Positions 11,755 to 22,469 of a stretch of DNA of 64,000 nucleotides are shown one piece after another. Position numbers and translations under genes: made by a program. This DNA is from Apium graveolens (lineage: Eukaryota > Streptophyta > Magnoliopsida > Apiales > Apiaceae). The notes below the pieces were generated by a model. It had not been told where the DNA came from. It saw nothing but the letters and a program-made list of their open reading frames with translations, and made no database searches. How positions within the stretch are numbered: position 1 is the stretch's first letter; each line of letters starts with the position of its first letter. The stretch covers positions 62,001 to 126,000 of the forward strand of contig NW_027417531.1 of assembly GCF_009905375.1 (NCBI RefSeq). The letters run 5' to 3'.

Positions 11755-13023
11755 TCATCTTTTTCTTCTTTTTTCCCTTGTTTTCTTTCCTAGCCCTTTG
11801 TCATTTTCCTCAATTTGGAGTTGGAGTTGTCTGTAGAATTCAGCTTCATCTTTATCACTGATATCCAACTTAGATTGCATTTCCTTGAGAGTTTCATTGC
11901 TGGAAACCTTGAGTTGGTCTTCAAGTCTGGAAAATCTTCTGACTCCTTTATCATCTCTGAATTCCATCAACCAATGAGGTGATTTGTGAATTATAGTTCC
12001 CCTCTCTTGAATGAGTAAGGTTCTGGGCAAAGCATTGGGCTCCCTCCAAGTTTTCCTTATGTTGGCAATCTTGTTGAGAATTTCAGTCTTGGCAGTCCTG
12101 GTAAAGCCAGAATCCTTTTGTATGGCTGAAAAGACTCTGATCAAGGTAGAGTAGCCTTCATTCAGAATCCTGTAGAGAGGCCATGTTCTTTCCCCAGCTC
12201 CTTTGTATCTGAACACCAATCTCTCTGGTAGCTGTCTGTAGGCAGCTATTCCCCTTACATCCTCCAGCTCATCCAGATAGAGTTCAATGTTTGAAATTTC
12301 TTTTATGTCACAGATGTGAACATAATCATCTTTAGAAATGGGTGGCTTAGGCTTAGGTTTTTATTTTTGAGTGAATTTCTTAGAGGTTAGGGGAGGTGTA
12401 GATTTGGATTTTCTTTTCTGTTTCTTTGGTAGTGGAAGAGTGGTTAAAAAGGTAGGCAATTTGATGGTGTCCCAATCAAAAGGTTCCTCTTTTGGGATGA
12501 TTAGTTCACCATGGATGTTTATAGTGGGATCAGCAATACAAGGTTCAGGTATGGAAGGTAGTGGTTTAGATATTGATTTAGTTTCTTCAGTGTTATCTTC
12601 ACTCCTTCTATGTGCCTTGGCCTTTCTTCTGTTTCCCTTCTGCCATTCCTCTCTTTCCTCCATACTCTCACCAAATATACTCCCAAAAACCTCATCTAGG
12701 TTTGCAATCTTGTCTTCACCCCTGACTTCAATTCCTTTCTCTCCTTCAACTTGACTTGACTTTAGCTGTTGTTCAAGCTTTGCTTGTGCTCTTTTGTCAG
12801 CCTTGAGTTTTTCAGCTTCTTTCTTCAACCTTTTGGTTTCTTCCTTCTTGGCCTTTAGGAATTTGGGATGTCCTTGCATCACACAGATACTCTTTCCCTC
12901 TCTAAAGATAATGTCCATTTTCATTCTTTCAACTATGTCCTTGGTCTCCTTGTACTTTATGATGTTAGCACCCAAAACTTTGTCTTCATCAGGCTTTAGA
13001 AGAGGAAAGTCCACTTCTTTCAT
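11755..13023 (-). pseudogene. E2 ORF3, C-terminal part
   Basis: One minus-strand frame from 13023 (MKEVDFPLLKPDEDKV) down to TGA/TAG near 11755, with one in-frame TAA at 12361-12363. The first half is rich in Lys and Glu (KKEETKRLKKEAEKLKADKR) and probably helical. The end has a Tyr/Trp-containing folded-looking segment (GERTWPLYRILNEGYSTL) and a very basic tail (KKTREKRRKR), which could bind nucleic acid or act as a nuclear signal. It follows the preceding ORF3 piece after a frameshift near 13030. Confidence 0.7.
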
Positions 13024-13034
13024 CTGAGCAAAGT

Positions 13035-15800
13035 CTAGGGATTCTTTGTGGAGTCCTTGCTGGATCTAGTATTGGGCTTGAGAACTATAGGTTTTAGATT
13101 CTTGAAAGAAGTCTCTCCAACCTTATTCCTCCTTTCTGGCTTGTGCTCCATAATGATTGGTTCAACCTTTGTGCTATGTTTCACAGATATTGATTTATCT
13201 TGTGTTGAGCCAAACATTTGTTGCACCCTTTCATCAATTCTCCTCCTTTGCTCTTTCACTTGAATTTCAGCTGCTGCTAGCTGGATTAGGTCAATTCCAT
13301 CAGGCTTTCCTTTGATTTGCATAATTGGAGAAGTAGTGATGGCAGGAACTAGCACTTTAGATATCTGGATTTTTGTAGATGGCTCTCCTTCCCCTTCCCT
13401 TTTTCTCTCCCCCTTTTTGTTATCATCAAGGAGAGGGGTCAAGCCTTGTGCCTTTGCCAGCTGCATAAGTAGACTTGTTTGAGATTGTTGGTTGTGAAGA
13501 ATGCTGGCCACAGAATTTTCAATAACTTGGACTCTGTCTTCTAACTTAGCCAGCCTCTTTTCAGTATTTGAATCCTTTTTCAATCTCAACAATAAGTCCT
13601 TCATTGTACCATAGGGCATGACTGAATCCAATTTTTCAGAATTGTAGGATTTCAAGTCAGCAATATCCTTCTTGAGTTCATCCACACTCTGATTCTGGCT
13701 TACTTGCTGCAACTTCATGAGATGCAGTGAGTCCAGGTGAGCTGTAAGGATTGCCTTGGTACCAGCATGTGAAGTTTTCTGAATGGCCTATTGGATAGTA
13801 CTGATTTGTTTGACTAAGGAGACATTGAATTGCCCTGGTGTAGACTCCTTTGTCAAGGCCCATTCAGGTAAATTTGGAATAGAACTAGGGCTTTCATCTC
13901 CCCCTAAGTTCATGCTTCCAACAAAAGAAACAGAGTCATCATCATCAGAATTTATTCCAAATTCCTCAGATGACTCACCAGCTATAGAAGGCATCTTGTT
14001 AATAGCAGCTTTATCCCTTTGAAGAGATTCTGTTGTATGTACTAGATGTAGTGTCTTTTCTGCCTCCTCATTGCCCTGAGCAGCCAACAGCTGATAGGCT
14101 GACACAGGATGAGTAAAAGTGTCAGCATCCAAGGAAATGTTATCAATTACAGCTTTGTAATGTTGCTGAAATTGTCTTTCCTTTTCAGCATCATCCACAA
14201 TCATTGACTCATTAGCAATGGCTGGATCCACCCTTATATCTGATGTACCTGCCTTTCTCTCTTTTTCTCTATATTCTTGCATCAGGGGCTCCCCCTGGCT
14301 CACACTCCTCACACCCTCACCTTCACCTACTAAGGTGGTACTCCTCTCACTTACTTTTGCCATGCTGGAAGAAATAGCATGCTTATTTGAGCTCTCAATC
14401 TCTCCTTTTGCCTGGGTGCAACCCAGCCTCTCACTCAAATTGTCACTCCCTTCCCTCAGTCCTAAAAGTGATTGTACAGTAATCATGTCTTCAACACTTG
14501 GAATTGTTTCAGTTGTGTGTGTAGAGACTATCAACGGATATGAAATAGCCGTTGAGGGTGACACTGATGGTATCAACGGATAACTGCTGTTAAGCTTATC
14601 CGTTGAAGAACAACCACTTGTCAACGGATGAGTGATATCCGTTGAAGAAGGAAAAGAAGTAGAAATTGAAAGTGATATAACTGTTGAATCTGTGTGGATT
14701 GATTTGAGTTTTGGTGACACAGATCCTTCAATTACATCTGAAAGAATTTGCGGGTGATCCAACAAATCATCTAAAAGATGATGATCACCTGTATTTGAGT
14801 GGGGCTCCTCCCTGAGTTGTAAAGAGGGAGAATCAGGAATTGATGGGAATAACATATCCACATCCAGAGATGGTGATGAAGTGTGTGGTGATTGATGTGT
14901 GTTAATTATGAGAGAATGGGGCTGTGACTCCACATTTGTTGGAGCCACATCAAACTGAGTTTGAGAAGGCATAGATACAGATGGATGTATCTGTGCAGTG
15001 TGTGCACCCTGTGTAGAAGATTGGGTTCTAGCCCTCTTTCTTCTAATAAAAGCTTTTGTTGGTGAGTGTTTGGCTTCTGTGTCCCTCCCTCGTTTGTTCT
15101 GTGTTCCTGGTTGGGAACTATTTTCAATAGTTACATCCTTTTGGGAGGATGCAGCTAGGGATATGCTAGAGACCTTTTCAACCACCACAGCTTTTTGAGA
15201 AACTGTGGCTTGGCTAGCTTGGGAAGCACTTATCTCTCCTTCCTTATCCTGGGGGTTTCTTTGATGTTCACCCCTCCCCTCACCACTCACACCCTGTTCA
15301 CTCCCCTCAGGGTTAAGGGTAGGTGTTACAACTATTGTCTTTTGATAAACAACAGAGGTGGTTTTCTTTGTCTTTGATTTTGAAAGTTTAGTTTTGGTGA
15401 CCTTGGTAGGAATCTGTTGGGTCATTATCACAGATTCCATGGGCACACTAGAAGATAAAGAAATAGAGGGGTTGGAAGAAGTAGGAGTTGTAGAAACAAT
15501 TACCTCACTTACCTGAGGTGCATCCATGATTGGTAAATATACCAATGGTACACTGCTGTTGAGATCCATTCTCAATAAATCTGCAAGAACTCTTTTCTCT
15601 TGTGCCCAGCACTTGAGTTTGTTATTCTCATTGGTTATGACCAAACCTTCAGCAACATGGTTAGCCAATAACATAAAGAATCTAGCATAATAGATGTTAT
15701 TAGGTCTATTAGCTTTGTTACCTAATCTAGTACCCAATTCTAACATAATTGCTAAAGTTGAAATACCTGTCAGAAACAAGCATATAGAGCATATTAACAA
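13035..15800 (-). pseudogene. E2 ORF3, central part
   Basis: One minus-strand frame with a single in-frame TAG at 13788-13790. It begins by overlapping the N-terminal piece (NNIYYARFFMLLANHVAEGL, matching NIVYFARFCQLIYNF of E4), then runs through several hundred residues rich in Ser, Thr and Pro, and ends with a coiled-coil-like region (KRLAKLEDRVQVIENSV). The TCAACGGAT motif of the LTR occurs five times inside this coding region at about 14528-14646. No catalytic motif is visible. Confidence 0.75.
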
Positions 15801-16293
15801 GAGATGAAGTTATGGCATCAAAATTACTAATTTTCCCAGAGAAAACCTTGATAAAGGCATCCCCAAGAAAACTCCATTCTTTCCTAAGGCCTTTTCTTTT
15901 AATACTCCCTAAACTAGCAGAGTTAAGAGAATAACCTATGGAATCTAACATGCTGGATACATCATTATCAGTGTGTGGTGTCATGGCATTGTTTTCAGGC
16001 AATTTAAAACATGCTAGTAAATCATCACAGTTAACACAGTGATTTTTACCTTTGAGAGTGAAAGAGATGGTCATATCTATGGAGTTGAACTCAGCAGTTG
16101 TCCAAATCTCCTCAACTACTTCACAGTAAATCGTTGGGGCTTCCGGCATTGCATAGCTAAGTTTACAGTTTTTGATGAAGTCCATCATTTTGTGATAATC
16201 TGAGTGGGCTTCATTCTTTGCTACCAAAGCTATAAAATTGTTCTTCTCATAGATGAACCCAGATTGAGACATAATTTTTACTACTGGTGCCAT
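15727..16293 (-). pseudogene. E2 ORF3, conserved N-terminal domain
   Basis: The chosen start is the ATG whose complement is 16291-16293 (MAPVVKIMSQ); E4's ORF3 starts similarly (MAPKDLIYDG). LRKEWSFLGDAFIKVF and FDAITSSLVNML mark the domain shared by all four copia ORF3s. A one-base shift between about 15745 and 15780 moves the reading into the long frame ending at 13035. The domain has no recognised enzyme motif and no clear signal peptide. Confidence 0.75.
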
Positions 16294-16848
16294 TGTTGTA
16301 AGTAGAAATTGCAGAGAATAACTTGAAGGTTTTGCAGAGAGAAAATGGTAAAAGCTTTGAAATTTCAAGAAAGCGTAAAGTAAAAATGAAAAATCAGAAG
16401 GGCTTTTATACTTTCTCAAATTAAAAAGCATAAATAAAAGATTAAACAATAAATATATGTAAGTGAGTTTCAGCCGTTTAAGAATAAACTGTAAGTATTA
16501 TAAAAACTACCTTTAAAACAAATACATACAGCTGTATGTATGAGTATCAACGGTTAAGAAAATAGAATCAACGGCTGTAAGACACCTGAATCGACTGATG
16601 TGACATTTCAACGGATAAAGTAAATTGTCATCCGTTGAAAAGTACTACAGTTTTATCCGTTGACGGATAAAAATTCCAGAAATGTATATGTCTTTCAACG
16701 GATAATGAACATCCGTTGATGGAACAATTTTGACTTTCAACGGATAGGAAATACCCGTTGATGGAATAATCTTTGTTAAGAAGTCAAATTTGTTCTAGCA
16801 ACTAATACATTTCAGGCTTCAATTCAAATTGCAATAAGGACATAAATT
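16294..16848 (-). promoter_or_regulatory. E2 pol-ORF3 spacer: TCAACGGAT array and TATA box
   Basis: Between the end of pol and the ORF3 ATG the spacer carries six exact TCAACGGAT or ATCCGTTGA copies and several variants at about 16547-16765. On the minus strand TATAAAAG lies at 16410-16403, some 110 bp before the ORF3 ATG. The array lies upstream of the TATA box, as in the LTR. I infer an ORF3 promoter. Confidence 0.6.
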
Positions 16849-18282
16849 TTATGAGTAATTAAGCATACCTAGCTCACTTACCAATCTTGTGAATGTTGAT
16901 TCATCAAGTGGCTTGGTAAATATGTCTGCAATTTGTTGTTCACTTGGAACAAAATGTAGTTCCACTGTACCATTCATGACATGCTCTCTGATGAAGTGGT
17001 ACTTGATATCAATGTGCTTGGTCCTTGAGTGCTGCACAGGATTCTCTGTTATGGCTATGGCACTTGTGTTGTCACAAAAGATAGGAATTTTGTCAACATG
17101 AAGTCCATAATCAAGGAGTTGATTCCTCATCCATAACACTTGAGAGCAGCAACTTCCAGCAGCAATGTATTCAGCCTCAGCTGTAGAAGTAGAGACTGAA
17201 TTTTGCTTTTTGCTAAACCATGATACAAGCTTGTTTCCCAGGAATTGGCAGGAGCCTGTTGTACTTTTCCTGTCTATTTTGCAACCTGCATAGTCTGCAT
17301 CTGAATAACCAATTAGATCAAAGCCAGATTCTCTAGGATACCAAATACCTAAATTTGGTGTACCCTTGAGATATCTGAAAATCCTCTTGATAGCAATTAA
17401 GTGAGACTCCCTAGGATCAGCTTGAAATCTAGCACACAGACATGTAGCAAACATTATATCTGGTCTACTGGTAGTTAAATATAAAAGTGAACCAACCATG
17501 CCTCTATAACTTGTAATGTCCACAGACCTTTCAGTCTTATTCAATTCAAGTTTGGTGGCAGTGGCCATGGGAGTTTTTGCAGATGAACATTCCATTAAGT
17601 CAAACCTTTTTAGAAGATCATGAATATATTTAGTTTGACTAATGAAAATTCCATCACTAACTTGTTTAACTTGTAAACCAAGAAAATAGGTTAGTTCTCC
17701 CATTAGGCTCATTTCATACTTACTTTGCATTAGCTTAGCAAACTTTTTGCAAAGTTTATTATCTTTAGAACCAAATATTATGTCATCTACATAAATTTGA
17801 ACAAGTATACTAGAGCCATTAACATTCCTAAAGAAGAGAGTTTTATCAACAGTACCTCTAGTGAAGTGATTCTCCAAAAGGAATTTTGATAGGGTTTCAT
17901 ACCAGGCTCTAGGTGCTTGCTTCAGTCCATAGAGTGCTTTCAACAGATAATACACATAGTCTGGAAAATTTGGATCTTCAAACCCTGGAGGTTGACTTAC
18001 ATAGACTTCTTCCTCCAATTTCCCATTTAGAAATGCACTCTTGACATCCATTTGATAGACTTTGAAATTGGCATGGGCTGCATAGGCTAGAAAAATTCTG
18101 ATGGCTTCAAGTCTTGCAACAGGAGCATATGTTTCATCAAAATCTATTCCCTCTTGTTGAGAATAGCCTTTAGCAACCAATCTGGCTTTATTCCTTATGA
18201 CAATGCCATTTTCATCCATCTTGTTTCTGAATACCCATTTTGTGTCAATAGGACTCTTGTTCTTTGGTTTGGGTACCAGCTT
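16849..18282 (-). CDS. pol: E2 reverse transcriptase and RNase H (C-terminal half of gag-pol)
   Basis: This continues the gag-pol frame of 18283-21378 after one TAG codon. It holds the whole [31 protein letters not shown] near its start, [10 protein letters not shown], the catalytic [10 protein letters not shown] near 17770, then RNase H with [16 protein letters not shown] and CDNTSAIA, and the tail [18 protein letters not shown] ending at 16849. RT and RNase H convert the element RNA into DNA in cytoplasmic particles. No other lesion is seen in about 455 codons, which makes it the best-preserved RT in the window. Confidence 0.93.
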   Translation of the reverse strand, partial: KLVPKPKNKSPIDTKWVFRNKMDENGIVIRNKARLVAKGYSQQEGIDFDETYAPVARLEAIRIFLAYAAHANFKVYQMDVKSAFLNGKLEEEVYVSQPPGFEDPNFPDYVYYLLKALYGLKQAPRAWYETLSKFLLENHFTRGTVDKTLFFRNVNGSSILVQIYVDDIIFGSKDNKLCKKFAKLMQSKYEMSLMGELTYFLGLQVKQVSDGIFISQTKYIHDLLKRFDLMECSSAKTPMATATKLELNKTERSVDITSYRGMVGSLLYLTTSRPDIMFATCLCARFQADPRESHLIAIKRIFRYLKGTPNLGIWYPRESGFDLIGYSDADYAGCKIDRKSTTGSCQFLGNKLVSWFSKKQNSVSTSTAEAEYIAAGSCCSQVLWMRNQLLDYGLHVDKIPIFCDNTSAIAITENPVQHSRTKHIDIKYHFIREHVMNGTVELHFVPSEQQIADIFTKPLDESTFTRLVSELGMLNYS

Positions 18283-21200
18283 CTAAACTTTGTTTCTCTC
18301 AAATTGGTTCAGCTCTTCTTGCATAGCTAATATCCAATCTGGATCCAATAAAGCTTCTTCCACTTTCTTAGGTTCCTCCTGAGATAGAAAACTACTATAC
18401 AGACATTCATCTTGAGTAGCTTTTCTTGTTTGCACTTTAGATGATGCATCACCAATGATCAGTTCAAAGGGATGATTCTTGGTCCATTTCCTTTGAGGTG
18501 GAAGATGTGCTCTAGATGAGGTGGCCTCAGTATTGTCATGATGTGAGACAGAGTGTTGATTAGTTGAAACTCCCCCTGAGTTGTTGGTTCTTTGCAGGGA
18601 ATTTGGAGTTCTATCAACTGATGATGTAAATCGATTATCTGTTGATGAACTATGATCAACGGATGCTTCATTTTGTACTTCAACGGATGATGCACTGTGT
18701 CTTTCAATGGATACTGCATTGCCTCTATCAATGGGTGCAGAATTTTGTGCATTATCCAAGGGCATATTTTGAATCCCTTTTGAAGTGTCATCTCCATCAA
18801 TCTCCTCTTCACTATCATCACAATATATCTCAATGTTGTCAAATTTGAGTCTCTTATTGTGTCCCTCATCTGTTAGTCCATCAATCTTTTTATCATCAAA
18901 CACAACATGCACAGATTCCATAACAATGTTGGTTCTTAGATTGTAGACCCTATAAGATTTTCCAGCTGAGTAACCAATAAATATCCCTTCATCAGCCTTT
19001 GCATCAAACTTCCCTTTATGGTCAGATTGATTCCTCAGTATAAAACATTTACATCCAAAGACATGAAGAAAGTTTAGAGTTGGTTTTCTTCTCTTGAACA
19101 ACTGATAAGGAGTCATGCCTTTAGCTTGATTGATCAAAGAAATATTCTGAGTATAGCAGGCACAATTAACAGCTTCAGCCCAGAAATATGTTGGTAACTT
19201 TGATTCTTCAAGCATTGTTCTGGCAGCCTCAATCAAAGATCTGTTCTTTCTTTCAACTACCCCATTTTGTTGAGGTGTTCTTGGAGCTGAGAACTCATGC
19301 ATGATTCCATTTTCTTCACAGAACAGCCTTATTGACAAATTCTTGAACTCAGTTCCATTGTCACTCCTGATATTCCTAACCTTCAAGTCAGGATGATTAT
19401 TGACTTGCCTGATGTGATTGATAATGATTTCACTTGCTTCATCCTTTGATCCAAGAAAATAGACCCATGAAAACTTTGAGAAATCATCTACAATCACTAA
19501 GCAATATCTTTTTATTGCAATTGACAATACATTGACTGGTCCAAACAAATCCATATGCAGCAGCTGTAATGATTCATCAATTGTTGTTTCAAGCTTCTTT
19601 TTGAATGATGTTTTCCTTTGTTTGCCTTTCTGACAAGCATCACACAAACCATCCCTTGAGAATTCAACTAGAGGAATTCCTCTAACTAAGTCCTTTTTGA
19701 CTAGATCATTCATTGTCTTGAAATTCAAATGGGATAGCTTCTTGTGCCATAGCCAACTCTCAACTGAACTTGCTTTGCTGAAGAGACAAGTAATAGATTC
19801 TGCATCTGTAGAGTTGAAGTCAGCTAAGTACACATTCCCTTTTCTAACTCCAGTTAGAACCACTTTGTTGTCTTTCTTGCTGGTGACAACACAGGCTTCT
19901 GAATTGAAGGAAATTGTATTCCCTCTATCACATAGTTGACTGATACTCAGTAAGTTGTGCTTGAGACCATCAACGAATGCAACTTCATCAATGATGACAT
20001 TCCTTGTTGAAATCAAGCCATATCCCATAGTAAACCCTTTGCTGTCATCTCCAAAGGTTATGCTAGGGCCAGCTCTCTCCTTAAACTCAGTGAGCAGGGA
20101 GAAATCTCCTGTCATGTGTCTTGAACAGCCACTGTCCAAGTACCATAGATTTCTTCTTTTTCCCTGGTTGCTTGATGAACTAACTTCATTTTCCTCAGAA
20201 TCAGCCATGAGAGCCAAGTTGACATATTCCACATCTTCATCCTCTTCTTCTCCATCAGCTGCCCAATCTTTTTCTTGAGTAATGAAAGCCCTCTCCTTTT
20301 GTTTGAGCAGATCAAAATATTTCTTTTTGTAATCTACTTGGTCAAATTTCTTCTTTTCAGAAGTTGGCTTTCTGCACTCACTTGCAAAGTGTCCACTTAT
20401 ACCACAATTGAAACACTTGAACTTGGATTTGTCCACCATGTTCTTATGAGGTTTAGTGGCTCTAGTGTTTTTCCTAAATTTCATCTTTGCAAATCTCCTG
20501 GACAGAAATGCAAGATGCTCATCAATACCATCAGAGTCATCTTGGCTGGAGTTGTCTTCATTCTCAGCAACTTTCTCCTTACCCTTGCTTGATTCTGATT
20601 TGCTTGTCCCATCTTTGGAGTTTGATGTAGATCTCACAGTTTCTTGTCTGCATTCTTTCTCATTTTCAGCTACCAAGGCAACTGAACCTCCTTTCTTTCT
20701 TCCCTTCTCCAATACCTCATCCTGTTCCAGCTCTAGTTCATAAGTCTTCAAGATTCCATATAATCTTTCAAGAGTGAAGTCCTTATAATCTTGAGAATTT
20801 CTCAAGGAGACAGTCATGGGTTTCCATTCCTTTGGCAAGGATCTTAAAAATTTAAGATTTGAATCCTTCACCTGGTACACTCTACCATACAGCTTCAGTC
20901 CATTCAACAGCTTTTGGAATCTATTGAATGTGTCATTTAAAGATTCATTTTCTTCAAAATGAAAATACTCATACTGTTGAATGAGAAGCTGCATTTTATT
21001 TTCTTTTACTTGTTCTGTACCTTCACACAGTAGCTGAACTGTGTCCCAAACCTCTTTGGCAGTTGTGCAATTTATCACATTATCAAACATATCCTTGTCA
21101 AGACCATTAAACAAAATGTTCATAGCCTTCTTATCCTTGTGGACTTCTTCTGTGTCTTCCATTGTCCATTCTGCTCTAGGTTTTGGAATGGATTGACCAG

Positions 21201-21378
21201 CAACAATTGTGGCCGTAGCAACTGTGGCTACTTTGTGGGGAATGTGAGGACCATTCTCAATGCAGTTTACATAACCTTCATCTTGGGAGAGTAGATGAAG
21301 GTGCATTTTCACCTTCCAATGGTGATAACTGTCTTTGTCAAGAACTGGGATTTTTACTCCAATATCCTTCTTACTCAT
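18283..21378 (-). CDS. gag-pol: E2 gag, protease and integrase (N-terminal part of gag-pol)
   Basis: The ATG at 21378 (MSKKDIGVKIPVLDKDSYHHW) lies about 50 bp after the PBS. Gag occupies about residues 1-400 with a CCHC knuckle CFNCGISGHFASEC near 319. The protease has YLDSGCSRHMTG near 413. The GAG-pre region (LWHKKLSHLNF) is near 555, and the integrase core has MDLFGPV, RSDNGTEF and QQNGVVERKN, so all three acidic residues are present. Gag and pol share one frame, unlike E1 and E4. The frame ends at TAG 18285-18283 where the related copies have Trp (KVW), so one substitution separates it from RT. Confidence 0.94.
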   Translation of the reverse strand: MSKKDIGVKIPVLDKDSYHHWKVKMHLHLLSQDEGYVNCIENGPHIPHKVATVATATIVAGQSIPKPRAEWTMEDTEEVHKDKKAMNILFNGLDKDMFDNVINCTTAKEVWDTVQLLCEGTEQVKENKMQLLIQQYEYFHFEENESLNDTFNRFQKLLNGLKLYGRVYQVKDSNLKFLRSLPKEWKPMTVSLRNSQDYKDFTLERLYGILKTYELELEQDEVLEKGRKKGGSVALVAENEKECRQETVRSTSNSKDGTSKSESSKGKEKVAENEDNSSQDDSDGIDEHLAFLSRRFAKMKFRKNTRATKPHKNMVDKSKFKCFNCGISGHFASECRKPTSEKKKFDQVDYKKKYFDLLKQKERAFITQEKDWAADGEEEDEDVEYVNLALMADSEENEVSSSSNQGKRRNLWYLDSGCSRHMTGDFSLLTEFKERAGPSITFGDDSKGFTMGYGLISTRNVIIDEVAFVDGLKHNLLSISQLCDRGNTISFNSEACVVTSKKDNKVVLTGVRKGNVYLADFNSTDAESITCLFSKASSVESWLWHKKLSHLNFKTMNDLVKKDLVRGIPLVEFSRDGLCDACQKGKQRKTSFKKKLETTIDESLQLLHMDLFGPVNVLSIAIKRYCLVIVDDFSKFSWVYFLGSKDEASEIIINHIRQVNNHPDLKVRNIRSDNGTEFKNLSIRLFCEENGIMHEFSAPRTPQQNGVVERKNRSLIEAARTMLEESKLPTYFWAEAVNCACYTQNISLINQAKGMTPYQLFKRRKPTLNFLHVFGCKCFILRNQSDHKGKFDAKADEGIFIGYSAGKSYRVYNLRTNIVMESVHVVFDDKKIDGLTDEGHNKRLKFDNIEIYCDDSEEEIDGDDTSKGIQNMPLDNAQNSAPIDRGNAVSIERHSASSVEVQNEASVDHSSSTDNRFTSSVDRTPNSLQRTNNSGGVSTNQHSVSHHDNTEATSSRAHLPPQRKWTKNHPFELIIGDASSKVQTRKATQDECLYSSFLSQEEPKKVEEALLDPDWILAMQEELNQFERNKV

Positions 21379-21425
21379 TTTTGTTAGTTTCCAAGACCTT
21401 TAAACTCTTTGTGTGTCAAGAGCTT

Positions 21426-21437
21426 GCTCTGATACCA
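21426..21437 (-). other. E2 primer-binding site (tRNA-iMet)
   Basis: The minus strand reads TGGTATCAGAGC, complementary to the 3' end of plant initiator-Met tRNA, two bases from the LTR edge at 21440. Confidence 0.92.
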
Positions 21438-21439
21438 AT

Positions 21440-22464
21440 TATTATTCCTAGTGGACTAACAATGAGATTTACAAAAGGGGGGTTGAATGTAAATCTCAAA
21501 ACTTTTTCAAGTTTTGAGCAGTTTTAAAGGCTTTGTGTTCAAGATAAACAAGTGTGTGAATTGCTTTAAGCTAATACAGACAGATATATATTCAAGCACT
21601 AATGTAAAGAATACAACAGACCTTAAAAACTTTTCTGGTGGATTGTTGTTCCACCAGAGATGGTATTTCAGAAAATCTGTGATTCAAGATGTTGATCACA
21701 GCTGCATCCTAGTACAAACTAGATAATTTTTCTCTCAAGATTTTTCTAAACAGCACTGGAAAAATTCTTATCTAATTACTAGCTGCTATTTGGTTTATAT
21801 ATCACCAAGTGTACAAGTGAAGACAAAGATAAAAATATAATAATAAAATAAGTTCTCCACTTGTTTCTTCTCCATTTCACTCAAGTACTTTGTTGACTAT
21901 TGCCTCTTTGTACTAGAGTAGAACGGCTGCTTTTTCTGATGTTCCTGAAATTAGGCTTTCACATTTCAGTTATCTCTGACAACCCATGTGCCTCTGTCTG
22001 CTGTTACAACTACCACTTATCAACTGCTATTTAACAGAACATCCGTTGAAGCCTTCATCCGTTGATGGCTTTATCCGTTGATGTGTTAGCAGTTGAAGCT
22101 CTATCCGTTGAAGCTTTAGAGACATCCGTTGAAGCTTTGTTTCTCATCCGTTGAAGGTCTTTAAGATATCCGTTGATACCACTTCATTTATACAAAATTA
22201 CAAGGCATGAAATATTTACAATTGGCCTTCCTATTTGCATATCATTTAGTAATCAACATGACTTATATTTTCTCTCAACTTCTAAGAATTATATCTCAAA
22301 TACAGAGACTGAAATGTGCTACAACACTAGACTTATTTCTAAGTAAAGCTGCACCATCAACGGATAGCCAAAGTGGTCTTATCCGTTGAGGCTGCAAACA
22401 CTAAACTTCTACTTAAGTGTTTTGTTAAACATATCATCAAACTAATGCACATATATTCCTAACA
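21440..22464 (-). repeat. E2 5' LTR (right copy)
   Basis: It is 1025 bp, ending CCTAACA. The first bases read TATT instead of TGTT, so the terminal CA in the element's direction is mutated. It has nine exact TCAACGGAT/ATCCGTTGA copies at about 22040-22390 upstream of a minus-strand TATA box near 21792-21804. Confidence 0.93.
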
Positions 22465-22469
22465 ATAAA
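22465..22469. repeat. E2 target site duplication, right copy (ATAAA)
   Basis: This ATAAA matches 10557-10561 exactly and marks the point where the E1 LTR resumes. Confidence 0.93.

Larger units (their letters stand above)
10562..22464 (-). mobile_element. E2: near-intact Ty1/copia Sirevirus-type element
   Basis: The element lies on the minus strand and is flanked by ATAAA at 10557-10561 and 22465-22469, a perfect 5-bp target duplication. It measures 11.9 kb. In its own direction it has a 5' LTR (22464-21440), PBS, gag-pol (21378-16849), spacer, ORF3 (16293-11755), polypurine tract and 3' LTR (11566-10562). The LTRs differ by roughly a dozen substitutions and one indel of about 20 bp over 1 kb, so it inserted recently. 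Gag-pol has a single nonsense codon and ORF3 two frameshifts and two stops. Confidence 0.95.
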
